DNA of 64,000 nt from Candidatus Enterococcus leclercqii (GTDB lineage: Bacteria > Bacillota > Bacilli > Lactobacillales > Enterococcaceae). This document shows, one piece after another, positions 1 to 7,316 of this stretch (positions are counted from its first letter, which is position 1; each line of letters opens with the position of its first letter). A program made the translations under genes and the position numbers. The notes below the pieces were generated by a model. The model did no database searches and had not been told where the DNA came from. It saw only the letters and a program-made list of their open reading frames with translations. Location: positions 62,001-126,000 of the forward strand of contig NZ_MAEH01000021.1 in NCBI RefSeq assembly GCF_009933135.1, written 5' to 3'.

Positions 1-15
1 GAATCAAGACACAAT

Positions 16-162
16 TCAAGCAGTAATATTAGAAACAATCCCATAGTCCTTTTTTAGTCGTTGTTCCATCTTCTGATATTCCTTGTCACTTATTAGACCT
101 TTATTGTAAAGCTGTTTTAACATAGCTAATTGCATACTATATTCTAACAACTGCATTTTCAT
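16..162 (-). CDS. Small SHOCT-like protein (48 aa)
   Basis: This open frame encodes 48 residues, starts MKMQLLEYSMQLAMLKQLYN and contains the LxxLYNKGLISDKEYQ pattern typical of SHOCT (short C-terminal) domains. An AAAGGAG ribosome binding site precedes the ATG at position 162. Short SHOCT proteins often sit directly before site-specific recombinase genes in Firmicute mobile elements. That suggests the recombinase begins just beyond the window edge, which is inference. The role of SHOCT peptides here is unknown; they are usually taken as oligomerisation or protein-binding modules. Confidence 0.75.
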   Translation of the reverse strand: MKMQLLEYSMQLAMLKQLYNKGLISDKEYQKMEQRLKKDYGIVSNITA

Positions 163-295
163 AAATCAGCTCCTTTCATTTTAGTAGTCTTCATACATAG
201 CCAGATGGTCTAGGAGAACCCACAGGAATTTCACCTCTGCTCAAACTCGGAGTAGCTACCCAATGCGGTGAAGCGTTCAAGGTAGGAGTATCATT

Positions 296-415
296 ATGGC
301 AATCTATAAATCATGGCTACTTCAATTTCCAAGATTGAAGATTGTAGGTCAAATAGTTGTCGCTCGTTCAAAAGAAGTCATGACGTATTTGCTTACACAG
401 CTTATTACAGATTGA
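296..415 (+). CDS. Possible 39-aa peptide, plus strand
   Basis: An ATG at 296 is preceded by GTAGGAG at good spacing and opens a 39-codon frame beginning MAIYKSWLLQFPRLKIVGQI and ending at TGA 413-415. A strong hairpin follows about 50 bases later. The peptide is basic and has a hydrophobic stretch in the middle. It is the only plus-strand candidate in this part of the ICE, against the direction of every other gene here. It was not recognised as any family and could be chance. Confidence 0.3.
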   Translation: MAIYKSWLLQFPRLKIVGQIVVARSKEVMTYLLTQLITD

Positions 416-462
416 ATGTGTCTGGCTATGCTATTCAGTTGTCAAAGAGCGAATCGGCGTTT

Positions 463-510
463 ATTTGCCTATCAAGGATCACAATGGCTTGTGGAACTTG
501 ATAGACAAAT
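463..510 (+). terminator. Long hairpin, possible terminator
   Basis: Arms ATTTGCCTATCAAG (463-476) and CTTGATAGACAAAT (497-510) pair over 14 bases with one mismatch and enclose a 20-base loop. A T-rich run (AATTTTT) follows on the plus strand, so it could terminate the small plus-strand unit. It could also be a recombinase-related site. Confidence 0.45.
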
Positions 511-524
511 AATTTTTAAGAGTT

Positions 525-559
525 CCCCATGCACCAACGCATTTTCTCGATACATGGGG
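525..559 (-). terminator. Short inverted repeat after orf8
   Basis: Arms CCCCATG (525-531) and CATGGGG (553-559) lie just past the orf8 stop on the minus strand, which places it where an operon terminator would be. The loop is 21 bases and the following T-run is weak, so termination is only a guess. Confidence 0.35.
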
Positions 560-571
560 AGAGGATAATTG

Positions 572-799
572 TTAAATTAGCTCAAAATTGAGAACCGCCA
601 CAATTAGCTTGGTTTCTAATGCCCGTTTGATTTCTGGCTCTACATGAATGTAGGGATTGCCAAATTCATCAAACAAGGTTTTCTGTGAGAGCTTAATCAT
701 GTAATGTTCCAAGTGCTTTAAAATCTGGTTCATAGCCATAACGTCGCCTTGAACCGCCAACACAATGATTGGGAATGGTAATACGTTCTGCTTATTCAT
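572..799 (-). CDS. Tn916 Orf8-like helix-turn-helix regulator
   Basis: This 75-residue protein starts MNKQNVLPFPIIVLAVQGDV and matches the size, sequence style and place of Tn916 Orf8, which sits directly downstream of Orf7. The ATG at 799 overlaps the stop of orf7 in an ATGAATAA arrangement, so the two are translationally coupled. In Tn916 the orf7-orf8 pair lies between the tetM region and xis/int and helps control expression of excision and transfer genes. The same role here is inference. An upstream in-frame start would run far into orf7 and is not credible. Confidence 0.85.
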   Translation of the reverse strand: MNKQNVLPFPIIVLAVQGDVMAMNQILKHLEHYMIKLSQKTLFDEFGNPYIHVEPEIKRALETKLIVAVLNFELI

Positions 800-1220
800 T
801 TGTGTGTTCCTCCATAAATTTCCGTAACTCGTCCAGAGCATTTTCCTTGTGGTAATGCACGGTACTTTGAGCAAGATTCATCATTGAAGCAATGTCCATT
901 TCTTTCATATCCAGAAAATACGAAAGCAGGATAATGTCTTGCCGTCTTTTTGAAAGTGATTCAATTGCCTGCGCAATCAGAATATTTTCAATCGGTATCT
1001 CGTAATCAAACGCTGTAAAGAAGATACATTCGGCTTCGTAGTTATCCAGACTACATAGCTTTGCTAAATCATCTGGTGTCAGAGCTTCTAAAGAAATGAA
1101 GCGTTTTTGCCAGCGTCGATTATCTTCGTAAATAGTTCTTGCTTGATTCCGTAAGACTGTTTTACAGAAGCTATCAAATTGATGTTCGATAATCTTTTCA
1201 TAATCAGAAGTATTCGCCAT
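792..1220 (-). CDS. Tn916 Orf7-like sigma-70-type regulator
   Basis: This 142-residue protein has a C-terminal sigma-70 region-4-like helix-turn-helix, with residues such as LSKRRQDIILLSYFLDMKEM followed by a second recognition-helix segment. It corresponds to Orf7 of Tn916. The chosen start is the ATG at 1220 (MANTSDYEK), preceded by GGGGGTG. A longer frame to 1247 lacks a better ribosome binding site. Orf7-type proteins work with Orf8 to switch on downstream recombination and transfer genes in Tn916-family elements. The HTH regulator orf9, which lies next to orf7 in Tn916, is missing here. Confidence 0.88.
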   Translation of the reverse strand: MANTSDYEKIIEHQFDSFCKTVLRNQARTIYEDNRRWQKRFISLEALTPDDLAKLCSLDNYEAECIFFTAFDYEIPIENILIAQAIESLSKRRQDIILLSYFLDMKEMDIASMMNLAQSTVHYHKENALDELRKFMEEHTNE

Positions 1221-1254
1221 AAGATTCACCCCCTTTCCGCTTTGCAAAGGAGAG

Positions 1255-1410
1255 CTATCCTTTGCTCACTCCTATCACTGACGGGAGGGGGTAAAATATC
1301 GAAAAATCAGAAAAAAGTTTCAAAAAAAATACACATTCGATCCTTGCGGAAAAAATGTGTATCTGAAACTTGTATTCAACTTTAACTATAATCACTTCGC
1401 ACACAGGCAT
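1255..1410 (-). CDS. Possible 51-aa leader peptide ahead of orf7
   Basis: A minus-strand frame from ATG 1410 to TAG 1255-1257 is preceded by a near-ideal ribosome binding site (AAGGAGGA with about 6 bases spacing). The peptide begins MPVCEVIIVKVEYKFQIHIF and is rich in Phe and Ile. It occupies the space where Tn916 has orf9. An inverted repeat (ACACATT at 1331 and AATGTGT ending at 1360) lies inside it. No family was recognised; it may be a leader peptide or orf9 debris. Confidence 0.35.
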   Translation of the reverse strand: MPVCEVIIVKVEYKFQIHIFSARIECVFFLKLFSDFSIFYPLPSVIGVSKG

Positions 1411-1471
1411 AGTAGCTCCTCCTTGTTGCCACTACACCAATAACTGTGTATCTTTTTTATGTCCATCAATC

Positions 1472-1519
1472 AAAAAAGCCGATAACTGGAAGTATGTTTC
1501 AACTTCGTAGTTATCGGCT
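1472..1519 (-). terminator. Intrinsic terminator after KTR gene
   Basis: Perfect 11-base arms AGCCGATAACT (1477-1487) and AGTTATCGGCT (1509-1519) are followed on the minus strand by a T-run (the A-run at 1472-1477). The hairpin overlaps the last codons of the KTR gene and closes the TetR-methyltransferase-KTR unit. Confidence 0.8.
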
Positions 1520-1711
1520 CTGCGTCTTAGCATCTGGCTCTTTTATGATTGTAATCTTAAATTTATTTATTTCTATCAAACATTCTTGCTTACACTTTGG
1601 GCAGTATAAAGGAAAATTACTCAACCGTGTATCTTCACGAATCTTTATTCTTGTTTTATTTTTACATATTGGACATAAAATCCATTCCATATCGTCAAAA
1701 CCTATTTTCAT
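1511..1711 (-). CDS. Cysteine-rich KTR zinc-ribbon protein
   Basis: This 66-residue protein has two CxxC pairs (CPICKNKTR near residue 13 and CPKCKQE near residue 37) and ends in IKEPDAKTQSR, the hallmark of the Cys_rich_KTR family. In Tn916 the equivalent gene (orf6) lies just downstream of tetM. Here it follows the methyltransferase by 15 bases, so the tetM slot has been swapped while the flanking gene stayed. The start at 1711 has GGAGAA at proper spacing; an internal Met (MEWILCP) is an alternative start. Its biochemical role is unknown. Confidence 0.9.
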   Translation of the reverse strand: MKIGFDDMEWILCPICKNKTRIKIREDTRLSNFPLYCPKCKQECLIEINKFKITIIKEPDAKTQSR

Positions 1712-1726
1712 ATTGTTTTCTCCATA

Positions 1727-2452
1727 TTATTTATTAGCTCTTATTATCTTTGTTCCACCATTTTCATATAAAACACTCACATCTGAAAAACCCGCAGATT
1801 TCAATAGTTCTATCTGATGTTCGAGTGTTAAGGGAATATCAACATGGATAAATTCGTCCTCTGGAATATTGAATTTATTATGCTTGTATTCATATAGCTC
1901 TAAACATAATTGTTCTTCTTCAATACAACTAGCCATATAATCACATTCAATATAATATCCGCCAGCTTTGATTGTGTTGAAAAGTTTCCCATAAATTTTT
2001 TTCTTTTTTTCATATTTGAAATGATGTAAAGTTTGGACTGACAAAGCAACGTCATAGACTTCTTTTTTTAATGAGTGTTCAAAATAATCGTCAGCTATCA
2101 AGTTAATATCCTTATTGTTATACTTAGCTCTCAACTGATTAAGCATATCTTCCGATAAATCTATACCTGTGACTTTTATCTTCGGATATTTCCGATAAAT
2201 TGAGTTTAATTCTAAACCTGTACCACAGCCTATATCTAAAAGAGTATCAATATTTCCATCAAAGAATTCACCGATATGTTCGTATTCCTTTGACCAGTGC
2301 TCAAGATGTACCTTATCGTATATGTCAATTCGGCTAGAAAAGAAATCTGCCATCTTTTCGGGTGGTGTATCATGTTCTTTTTGCAACCAATCCTTCAATT
2401 CAGACATATACTCAACTTGTTCTTCATGTGTTCGTATCTTGCTTTTCAGCAT
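1727..2452 (-). CDS. Class I SAM-dependent methyltransferase (cargo)
   Basis: The 241-residue protein has the motif I glycine loop LLDIGCGTG near residue 72, motif II GIDLSEDM near 97, and a post-core segment SVQTLHHF near 138, all typical of class I small-molecule or protein methyltransferases. The N-terminal 50 residues are a helical cap. The ATG at 2452 follows GGGAGAG. It lies 20 bases after a TetR-type repressor and is probably co-transcribed with it from the promoter at 3075-3103. The substrate is not evident. A drug- or toxin-modifying role is possible by analogy with other TetR-controlled ICE cargo, but this is inference. Confidence 0.85.
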   Translation of the reverse strand: MLKSKIRTHEEQVEYMSELKDWLQKEHDTPPEKMADFFSSRIDIYDKVHLEHWSKEYEHIGEFFDGNIDTLLDIGCGTGLELNSIYRKYPKIKVTGIDLSEDMLNQLRAKYNNKDINLIADDYFEHSLKKEVYDVALSVQTLHHFKYEKKKKIYGKLFNTIKAGGYYIECDYMASCIEEEQLCLELYEYKHNKFNIPEDEFIHVDIPLTLEHQIELLKSAGFSDVSVLYENGGTKIIRANK

Positions 2453-2472
2453 AAAATTCTCTCCCTTAATAA

Positions 2473-3027
2473 TTAGTTTGATTTTGAAAAATTTATGAAA
2501 GCCTGTGTAAGTAAGTCACTTACGTGTTCCTGTGAAATATCTATACCATTTGTTACTATTTGTGTAGCAACCCCATGCGAATAAAGCCAAATATTAATAA
2601 ATAGAGTTTCTGTATTCTTTAATGACAATCCTGTTACTTTTTGGGCATTCTCAATCGATTCTCTGTTCCAATCTGCATTAATAATGTCTTCCAAAGACGA
2701 ACCCTCTAGCGTTCTGTTCATAAAAAGTGTACTGAAGATATTTTTTTCCTGTCTTGCAAATTCAATATAAGCTATTCCTTGACTTAATAACCTATTTTCT
2801 TGATTCATTCTACAATCCATAAAAGAATCATAATATCGGTTCAATTCAATAATTATTTCGTCTTTTAATTCTTCCATATTTTTATATATACGAAATAGTG
2901 GCTTTGTTGAACAATTAAGTGAACTTGCTAGACTACGAGCGTTTATACTTTTCATCCCATCTTCTCTAATTAATTGAATTGCTACATCAATAATGTTTTT
3001 TTTGGAAATAACTGGTTTTGGTGGCAT
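2473..3027 (-). CDS. TetR-family transcriptional repressor (cargo)
   Basis: This 184-residue protein has an N-terminal TetR DNA-binding domain: helix 1 ISKKNIIDVAIQLIREDG, and the recognition segment ending in KPLFRIYKNMEELKDE near residue 54. The C-terminal part is a ligand and dimer domain. An AAAGGAG precedes the ATG. A perfect 13+13 palindrome lies 17 bases upstream of the start, between the promoter and the gene, so autorepression is very likely. It probably also controls the methyltransferase downstream. It replaces tetM and orf12 of Tn916. The inducing ligand is unknown. Confidence 0.88.
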   Translation of the reverse strand: MPPKPVISKKNIIDVAIQLIREDGMKSINARSLASSLNCSTKPLFRIYKNMEELKDEIIIELNRYYDSFMDCRMNQENRLLSQGIAYIEFARQEKNIFSTLFMNRTLEGSSLEDIINADWNRESIENAQKVTGLSLKNTETLFINIWLYSHGVATQIVTNGIDISQEHVSDLLTQAFINFSKSN

Positions 3028-3043
3028 TAATATTCTCCTTTAA

Positions 3044-3073
3044 GGTAACATAAGTTACGCAACTTATGTTACC
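3044..3073 (-). promoter_or_regulatory. Palindromic operator for the TetR-type repressor
   Basis: Arms GGTAACATAAGTT (3044-3056) and AACTTATGTTACC (3061-3073) are a perfect 13-base inverted repeat around a 4-base centre. It begins immediately downstream of the -10 hexamer, where bound repressor would block RNA polymerase. Confidence 0.85.
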
Positions 3074-3074
3074 T

Positions 3075-3103
3075 ATTCTATCACGTGTTTTAGTTGGAGT
3101 CAA
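3075..3103 (-). promoter_or_regulatory. Sigma-A promoter for tetR-methyltransferase unit
   Basis: On the minus strand a -35 TTGACT (3098-3103) and -10 TAGAAT (3075-3080) are separated by exactly 17 bases. The -35 overlaps the last codons of orf13, so the module starts its own transcript from inside the end of the transfer operon. Confidence 0.8.
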
Positions 3104-4007
3104 TAACTAACCAATTTACTCGTTTTTCTAATACCAATTCATATTGTGAGAACTGTGTTATCTTAGTTTCTTGGTCTAAATATTTCACGGTCACAATCAC
3201 TGTCACTTTGTTATCTTTCATAGCGTAGACAGGATTCACCAGCTCCACAAATACATAGTCCTTGTTGATGGTAGGCAAGGCATTATTGCTAACGTAGTAC
3301 GCCAACTCCTTATCGGTAGCTTTAGGATAGAGCTTGAAGAACGTTTCCAAGAAGCCATTGATTTCTTCACTCATCATAGCGTCCACTGTACCGTCACTTT
3401 CTACCTGCTTTGGTTTGAAGTTGGATTTTTCTGGTTTGCTATTCATAGTTGGGTTTTCCACAATCACCATATCACCAGCCTTATCCATGTGAACAACTAC
3501 GGTATAGGTAGATAGCACATTCTTCTTAGTTTCACCCTCGGTTAATTGATGTTCCACCGAGAATAGCACTTTGAAGTCGGTGTCGTTTACTTCCTCTACA
3601 TTCCATATCTGAACTTTTCTAACGGCAGAGCTGGTTGGAATATCCACTCGTACCATATCGGTATTTAAGAGCTGTAAATCTTCGGTCAGATAATGCTTTA
3701 AGCGTTCGTTTCTCTTATCAATGGATTCTTGACTTTGTTGCCACGAGAAATATTCGCTAGCGAAAGATTCCACGTAGCTTTCAACCTTATTGGTGTCGAC
3801 TATCTGCTTTTCAATGACTTCTTTCTCATGGACAGTGTGCATATCAATAGCGGTGAAGTTCTTATACACGCCAAAGCTAATACTTCCAATCAGCAGTACC
3901 CACAAAGCGATTGTCAGCTTCTTATGCGTTCCCACCTTTACAGTGTGGGGCTTTTTTTGTTTCTTCGGTTTCGGTTCTTTTTTGGTTCGTTCTATTTTTA
4001 GTTTCAT
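3090..4007 (-). CDS. tcpC: Conjugal transfer protein TcpC (Tn916 Orf13)
   Basis: The 305-residue protein has a basic, Lys/Pro-rich N-terminus, one transmembrane helix near residues 32-52 (LTIALWVLLIGSISFGVY), and two extracellular TcpC/NTF2-like domains. It matches Tn916 Orf13, the VirB8-like bitopic scaffold of the Gram-positive conjugation channel. It needs both the ATPase and coupling-protein partners encoded upstream here. The start at 4007 lies 17 bases after the orf14 stop. It is the last transfer gene before the swapped cargo slot. Confidence 0.92.
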   Translation of the reverse strand: MKLKIERTKKEPKPKKQKKPHTVKVGTHKKLTIALWVLLIGSISFGVYKNFTAIDMHTVHEKEVIEKQIVDTNKVESYVESFASEYFSWQQSQESIDKRNERLKHYLTEDLQLLNTDMVRVDIPTSSAVRKVQIWNVEEVNDTDFKVLFSVEHQLTEGETKKNVLSTYTVVVHMDKAGDMVIVENPTMNSKPEKSNFKPKQVESDGTVDAMMSEEINGFLETFFKLYPKATDKELAYYVSNNALPTINKDYVFVELVNPVYAMKDNKVTVIVTVKYLDQETKITQFSQYELVLEKRVNWLVIDSN

Positions 4008-4023
4008 CTTATCAAATCCTTTC

Positions 4024-5031
4024 TTATCGGTTTATCACTCGACCAGCTCCAATTAAATGAGCTTGCCAATAACTACTGTTCAAATCGGCATAACCAATCG
4101 GATCACCTGCGTGAAACATTTGGTTATCGCCTACATAAATACCTACGTGCGTGACATAACTACCTGCATTATAGGTAGAGTGGAAAAATACCAAGTCACC
4201 AGCTTTGGCTTCGGACATGGGTATGTGGGTTGTTGCGTCATATTGAGCTTGTGCGACACGAGGTAACTGGATTCCAGCCTTGCCATAACACCACTGAACA
4301 ATACCAGAACAATCAAAGCTGGTACTTGGTGACGCACCACCAAAGACATACGGATAGCCCTCATATTTTAGAGCTTCATTCATAATGGCTTGGACGGTTT
4401 CATCGTCAAAGTGGGCTGGTGATAAATACTGTTTTACCAACATGACATAAAACATATTGCCGTAGTTGTACCGCCAGCCCCCATTGATGGGGATTGCGAT
4501 TGGGTTTGGATAATCCACTTTCTTACCACCAGCCTTATCCCTTGAAAAACTCTCTGCTAGTGCAAAGGTGTATTTCTTACCGTTCTTTGCTACATAGTTT
4601 AAGAATCCACCACCATAGTTATAACTTTGAATAACAGAATCAATATCACAGCCAAGACTTTCGGCACTGGCTAACAATTCGCTGAAATACTTACAGCCTT
4701 GTTTGATGGATTCCTCGGTACTCAAACTGTTAGGTGGTAGCCCAAGGGATTCACTGGATTGCATGACATCTTCGGCAGTACCGCCAGATTCCACCTGCAT
4801 AATTGCCAGAATGTAATTGACGTATTCTTCAATGCCGTACTCCTTGCAATATTTCACCACCATAGGTTTGTGTTTTAACACTTCCGCTGATACGTTCAGA
4901 CCACCATTTTCTAAATCAAAGCCACCGCTAGAACTATCGTCAGAATCCGCAAATACCACCACCATAAAAAACAGTAAACCAAAGAATAGGGAGAATACCA
5001 CACCAGAGATAGCCACATATTTTAGCTTCAT
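4024..5031 (-). CDS. Bifunctional peptidoglycan hydrolase (Tn916 Orf14, lysozyme-like + NlpC/P60)
   Basis: The 335-residue protein has an N-terminal signal/anchor helix, a lysozyme-like lytic domain (about residues 55-190, with VESGG as the likely catalytic Glu region), and a C-terminal NlpC/P60 endopeptidase domain. The NlpC/P60 part carries the catalytic Cys in FDCSGIVQWCYG and the His in THVGIYVG. Orf14-type enzymes open the cell wall locally so that the mating channel can be assembled. The ATG overlaps the orf15 stop (ATGA), showing translational coupling. Confidence 0.93.
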   Translation of the reverse strand: MKLKYVAISGVVFSLFFGLLFFMVVVFADSDDSSSGGFDLENGGLNVSAEVLKHKPMVVKYCKEYGIEEYVNYILAIMQVESGGTAEDVMQSSESLGLPPNSLSTEESIKQGCKYFSELLASAESLGCDIDSVIQSYNYGGGFLNYVAKNGKKYTFALAESFSRDKAGGKKVDYPNPIAIPINGGWRYNYGNMFYVMLVKQYLSPAHFDDETVQAIMNEALKYEGYPYVFGGASPSTSFDCSGIVQWCYGKAGIQLPRVAQAQYDATTHIPMSEAKAGDLVFFHSTYNAGSYVTHVGIYVGDNQMFHAGDPIGYADLNSSYWQAHLIGAGRVINR

Positions 5032-7316
5032 TTCTTACGCCCTCTGGTGGTTTTGGTTTTCTTCGTCGTTCTAGTTGTCTGCTTCGTAGTAGATTGGTTC
5101 TCCTTTACATTGGTTACTCTAGTTGATTCCTTTGCCGGTATCGTCCGATTATCAGATGAACGGTTCTTAATCACTGGTGGTTTTGGTGGGTGTTTGTCCA
5201 CCTGCACATTCTCACGGCTAATAGTTGGTGTCCGACCAGTGCTTTCCGTTTTTGGCGTTGGTGGTGTCGCCGTTACAGGTCTAGTCGGTTTAGTTTCCGT
5301 AGTCGCTGGTTTGGTTCTAGTATCAGTGGTAGCTGGAACTGGTTTATTACGATTCTCATAGTCACGCTGATACTCTCGTTGACGCATTGAATACATCGGT
5401 TCAGTCTTATCTTTATCCTGCTTCGCCTTACCCAGTTCAAGGCGTTTTTGTGCAAGATTAGCTCGTTTCTGGTTACGGTTTTCGGCTCGTTCTTCCTGTT
5501 TTTGCTTTCTGGTTTCCGTCACCGATTGGGTAAAGTCCGACGCATTTTGCACAAGGTCACGTTTGCCTTTATGAAGTGCATACTTCACATTGGTAGGAGT
5601 ATTTTTCACTTGCTCGGTCATATCCTTGGCTTTATCTACTACACGATTTTTAGTGTCCATGACTTGACCTGTTTTCTCGCCGACTTTTTGCCCCATAGAG
5701 CGAGGTTCAGTTGTTGGCTTCGTTGGATTTCCCCTTGTCGTTGAGCTACCATCGGTAGAGCCGTTGGTTCGTTCATGGTTGGCTTTTGTAGTTTTCGCCG
5801 TGGTATCTTTGGGTGCTTTACTACTTGGGGATTTCCCAATGGCGTGATTGACGCTTCGTTGTAACTTCCTTGCTTGACGGTTCATAAACATACGAGGTCT
5901 ACGGAACATACGCCGACCGACATTTTGGGAATCGTTGCCTTGTAGAGCAAACATACTCATGATGTCACCTAGCTTGAAGTAGATACCAGCAAACGTGACT
6001 ATCTGTAAGAACATAATCATAAAAAATGGTGAGCTGGCAGAGATACTATAAAGCATAGTGGAGATACTAAATGCTACGGTAATAATTAGGGTGATACCAG
6101 CTCGTGTCATAATCACATTGAATAGCTTCGTTATCGCTCGTTTGCTCATACCCTCAAAACTTGGAATCATACTTAGCAGAAAACTTATCGGTAGGAACAT
6201 GGCAAAGATGATAAAAAGCACCTGCGAAAATATCATGATTCCAGTCAGCAGGAATACAAATATCGAGATTCCGATATTGAAGATAAAGAGGAAGAATACC
6301 GTACCAAGTCTGGAAATGGTATTGGTGATAGTAAGATTCTTATTGTCCTTATCCTCGATTTCCTCAATGACAATATCTTCTCTATCTTCGCCGTTGTTGG
6401 TGTCTGGACTGGTCGATAATAAATTCTCTACCCGATCAGCACCAAGAGCGTCAACGTTGGTTGAACCAAACTGTAAAAGTAGCCACGGTTGTTTCACTTG
6501 TACCGAAAACAAGCTGTCACGAATCATATCGACGCTATCTTTGCCTTGGCTGTTGGTATCTGGTAAAACAATCTTTGTACCTACATCAAGGCTGGCATTA
6601 CTCACATCTTTGGAAAAGTCGTTAATCTTGCCAATGTAGTCTGGAGCATAGGCAATGAATGAAGCCGATACGATAAAGACCACCACAAAGTTTAAGACTG
6701 CTCGGACTGCCTTAGTGGTTTCACGCTTCAATAGTCCTGTGTAAGCAACGTAGATTCCTAGAACCAGAATCAAGATAAGCAGGAATCCCACATAAAAGCC
6801 AGAACTTGAAAATCCAGCTCGTGTCACGCCTGCAATGGTTTGAATATTTTTACCGATTGAATCAGCGGTCTTGCCTACAAAGTCTAAACTATATGCTTCT
6901 TGTACCAAGTAGCCTGTGGCATTAGATAAATACAGTGAGATTGTCCAGATAAAATTGGTGATGGCATACAAGCCATACATTACTGACTTGCCTAAACCGT
7001 CCGACCAGTTCCACGGCAACCAGCCCCAGCTATTATCAACATAAAAATCGAGTTGATAGTTGGATAGCCCATACTTGGAATACTCATTGGCGGTATTGAT
7101 GGTATCGTCCACTAAGCCAGTCGCATGAACTACCGTACCAACGCTGGCAAGCATAAAGATAACGGCAACTATGGCGACTACCGCTAAACTTGCGAATCTC
7201 AAAATCTTCTTAGGCAAGGGCTGTTGCTTTCGTGCCTGCTTTTTCTCGGCTTTCTTTTGAGCTTTTTTCTGTCGTTTAATCAATCGTTCCTTTCGTTTAC
7301 TTTCTTTGTCTGTCAT
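5028..7316 (-). CDS. Polytopic channel protein (Tn916 Orf15, VirB6-like)
   Basis: The 762-residue protein begins with a very basic Lys-rich stretch, then has roughly eight hydrophobic membrane segments between about residues 40 and 450. A long Thr/Lys/Pro-rich, presumably disordered cytoplasmic tail makes up the last 280 residues. Size and place match Tn916 Orf15, the VirB6-like membrane component of the mating channel. Its ATG overlaps the orf16 TAA by one base and its stop overlaps the orf14 ATG, so three genes are coupled. Confidence 0.92.
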   Translation of the reverse strand: MTDKESKRKERLIKRQKKAQKKAEKKQARKQQPLPKKILRFASLAVVAIVAVIFMLASVGTVVHATGLVDDTINTANEYSKYGLSNYQLDFYVDNSWGWLPWNWSDGLGKSVMYGLYAITNFIWTISLYLSNATGYLVQEAYSLDFVGKTADSIGKNIQTIAGVTRAGFSSSGFYVGFLLILILVLGIYVAYTGLLKRETTKAVRAVLNFVVVFIVSASFIAYAPDYIGKINDFSKDVSNASLDVGTKIVLPDTNSQGKDSVDMIRDSLFSVQVKQPWLLLQFGSTNVDALGADRVENLLSTSPDTNNGEDREDIVIEEIEDKDNKNLTITNTISRLGTVFFLFIFNIGISIFVFLLTGIMIFSQVLFIIFAMFLPISFLLSMIPSFEGMSKRAITKLFNVIMTRAGITLIITVAFSISTMLYSISASSPFFMIMFLQIVTFAGIYFKLGDIMSMFALQGNDSQNVGRRMFRRPRMFMNRQARKLQRSVNHAIGKSPSSKAPKDTTAKTTKANHERTNGSTDGSSTTRGNPTKPTTEPRSMGQKVGEKTGQVMDTKNRVVDKAKDMTEQVKNTPTNVKYALHKGKRDLVQNASDFTQSVTETRKQKQEERAENRNQKRANLAQKRLELGKAKQDKDKTEPMYSMRQREYQRDYENRNKPVPATTDTRTKPATTETKPTRPVTATPPTPKTESTGRTPTISRENVQVDKHPPKPPVIKNRSSDNRTIPAKESTRVTNVKENQSTTKQTTRTTKKTKTTRGRKK

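Larger units (their letters stand above)
163..571. other. Gene-poor 0.4-kb stretch near the recombination end of the ICE
   Basis: No recognised gene lies between the SHOCT-like gene and orf8. The stretch holds one short plus-strand open frame with a good ribosome binding site (296-415), a long imperfect hairpin (463-510) and a second shorter inverted repeat (525-559). On the minus strand a 39-codon stop-to-stop frame without an ATG covers about 190-310. The density of inverted repeats suggests a regulatory or structured-RNA region, but no known family was recognised. Confidence 0.4.

Noticed and set aside
6058-6639. 193-codon plus-strand frame opposite orf15
   Set aside because: Shadow of the membrane-protein gene orf15; no ribosome binding site or motif.
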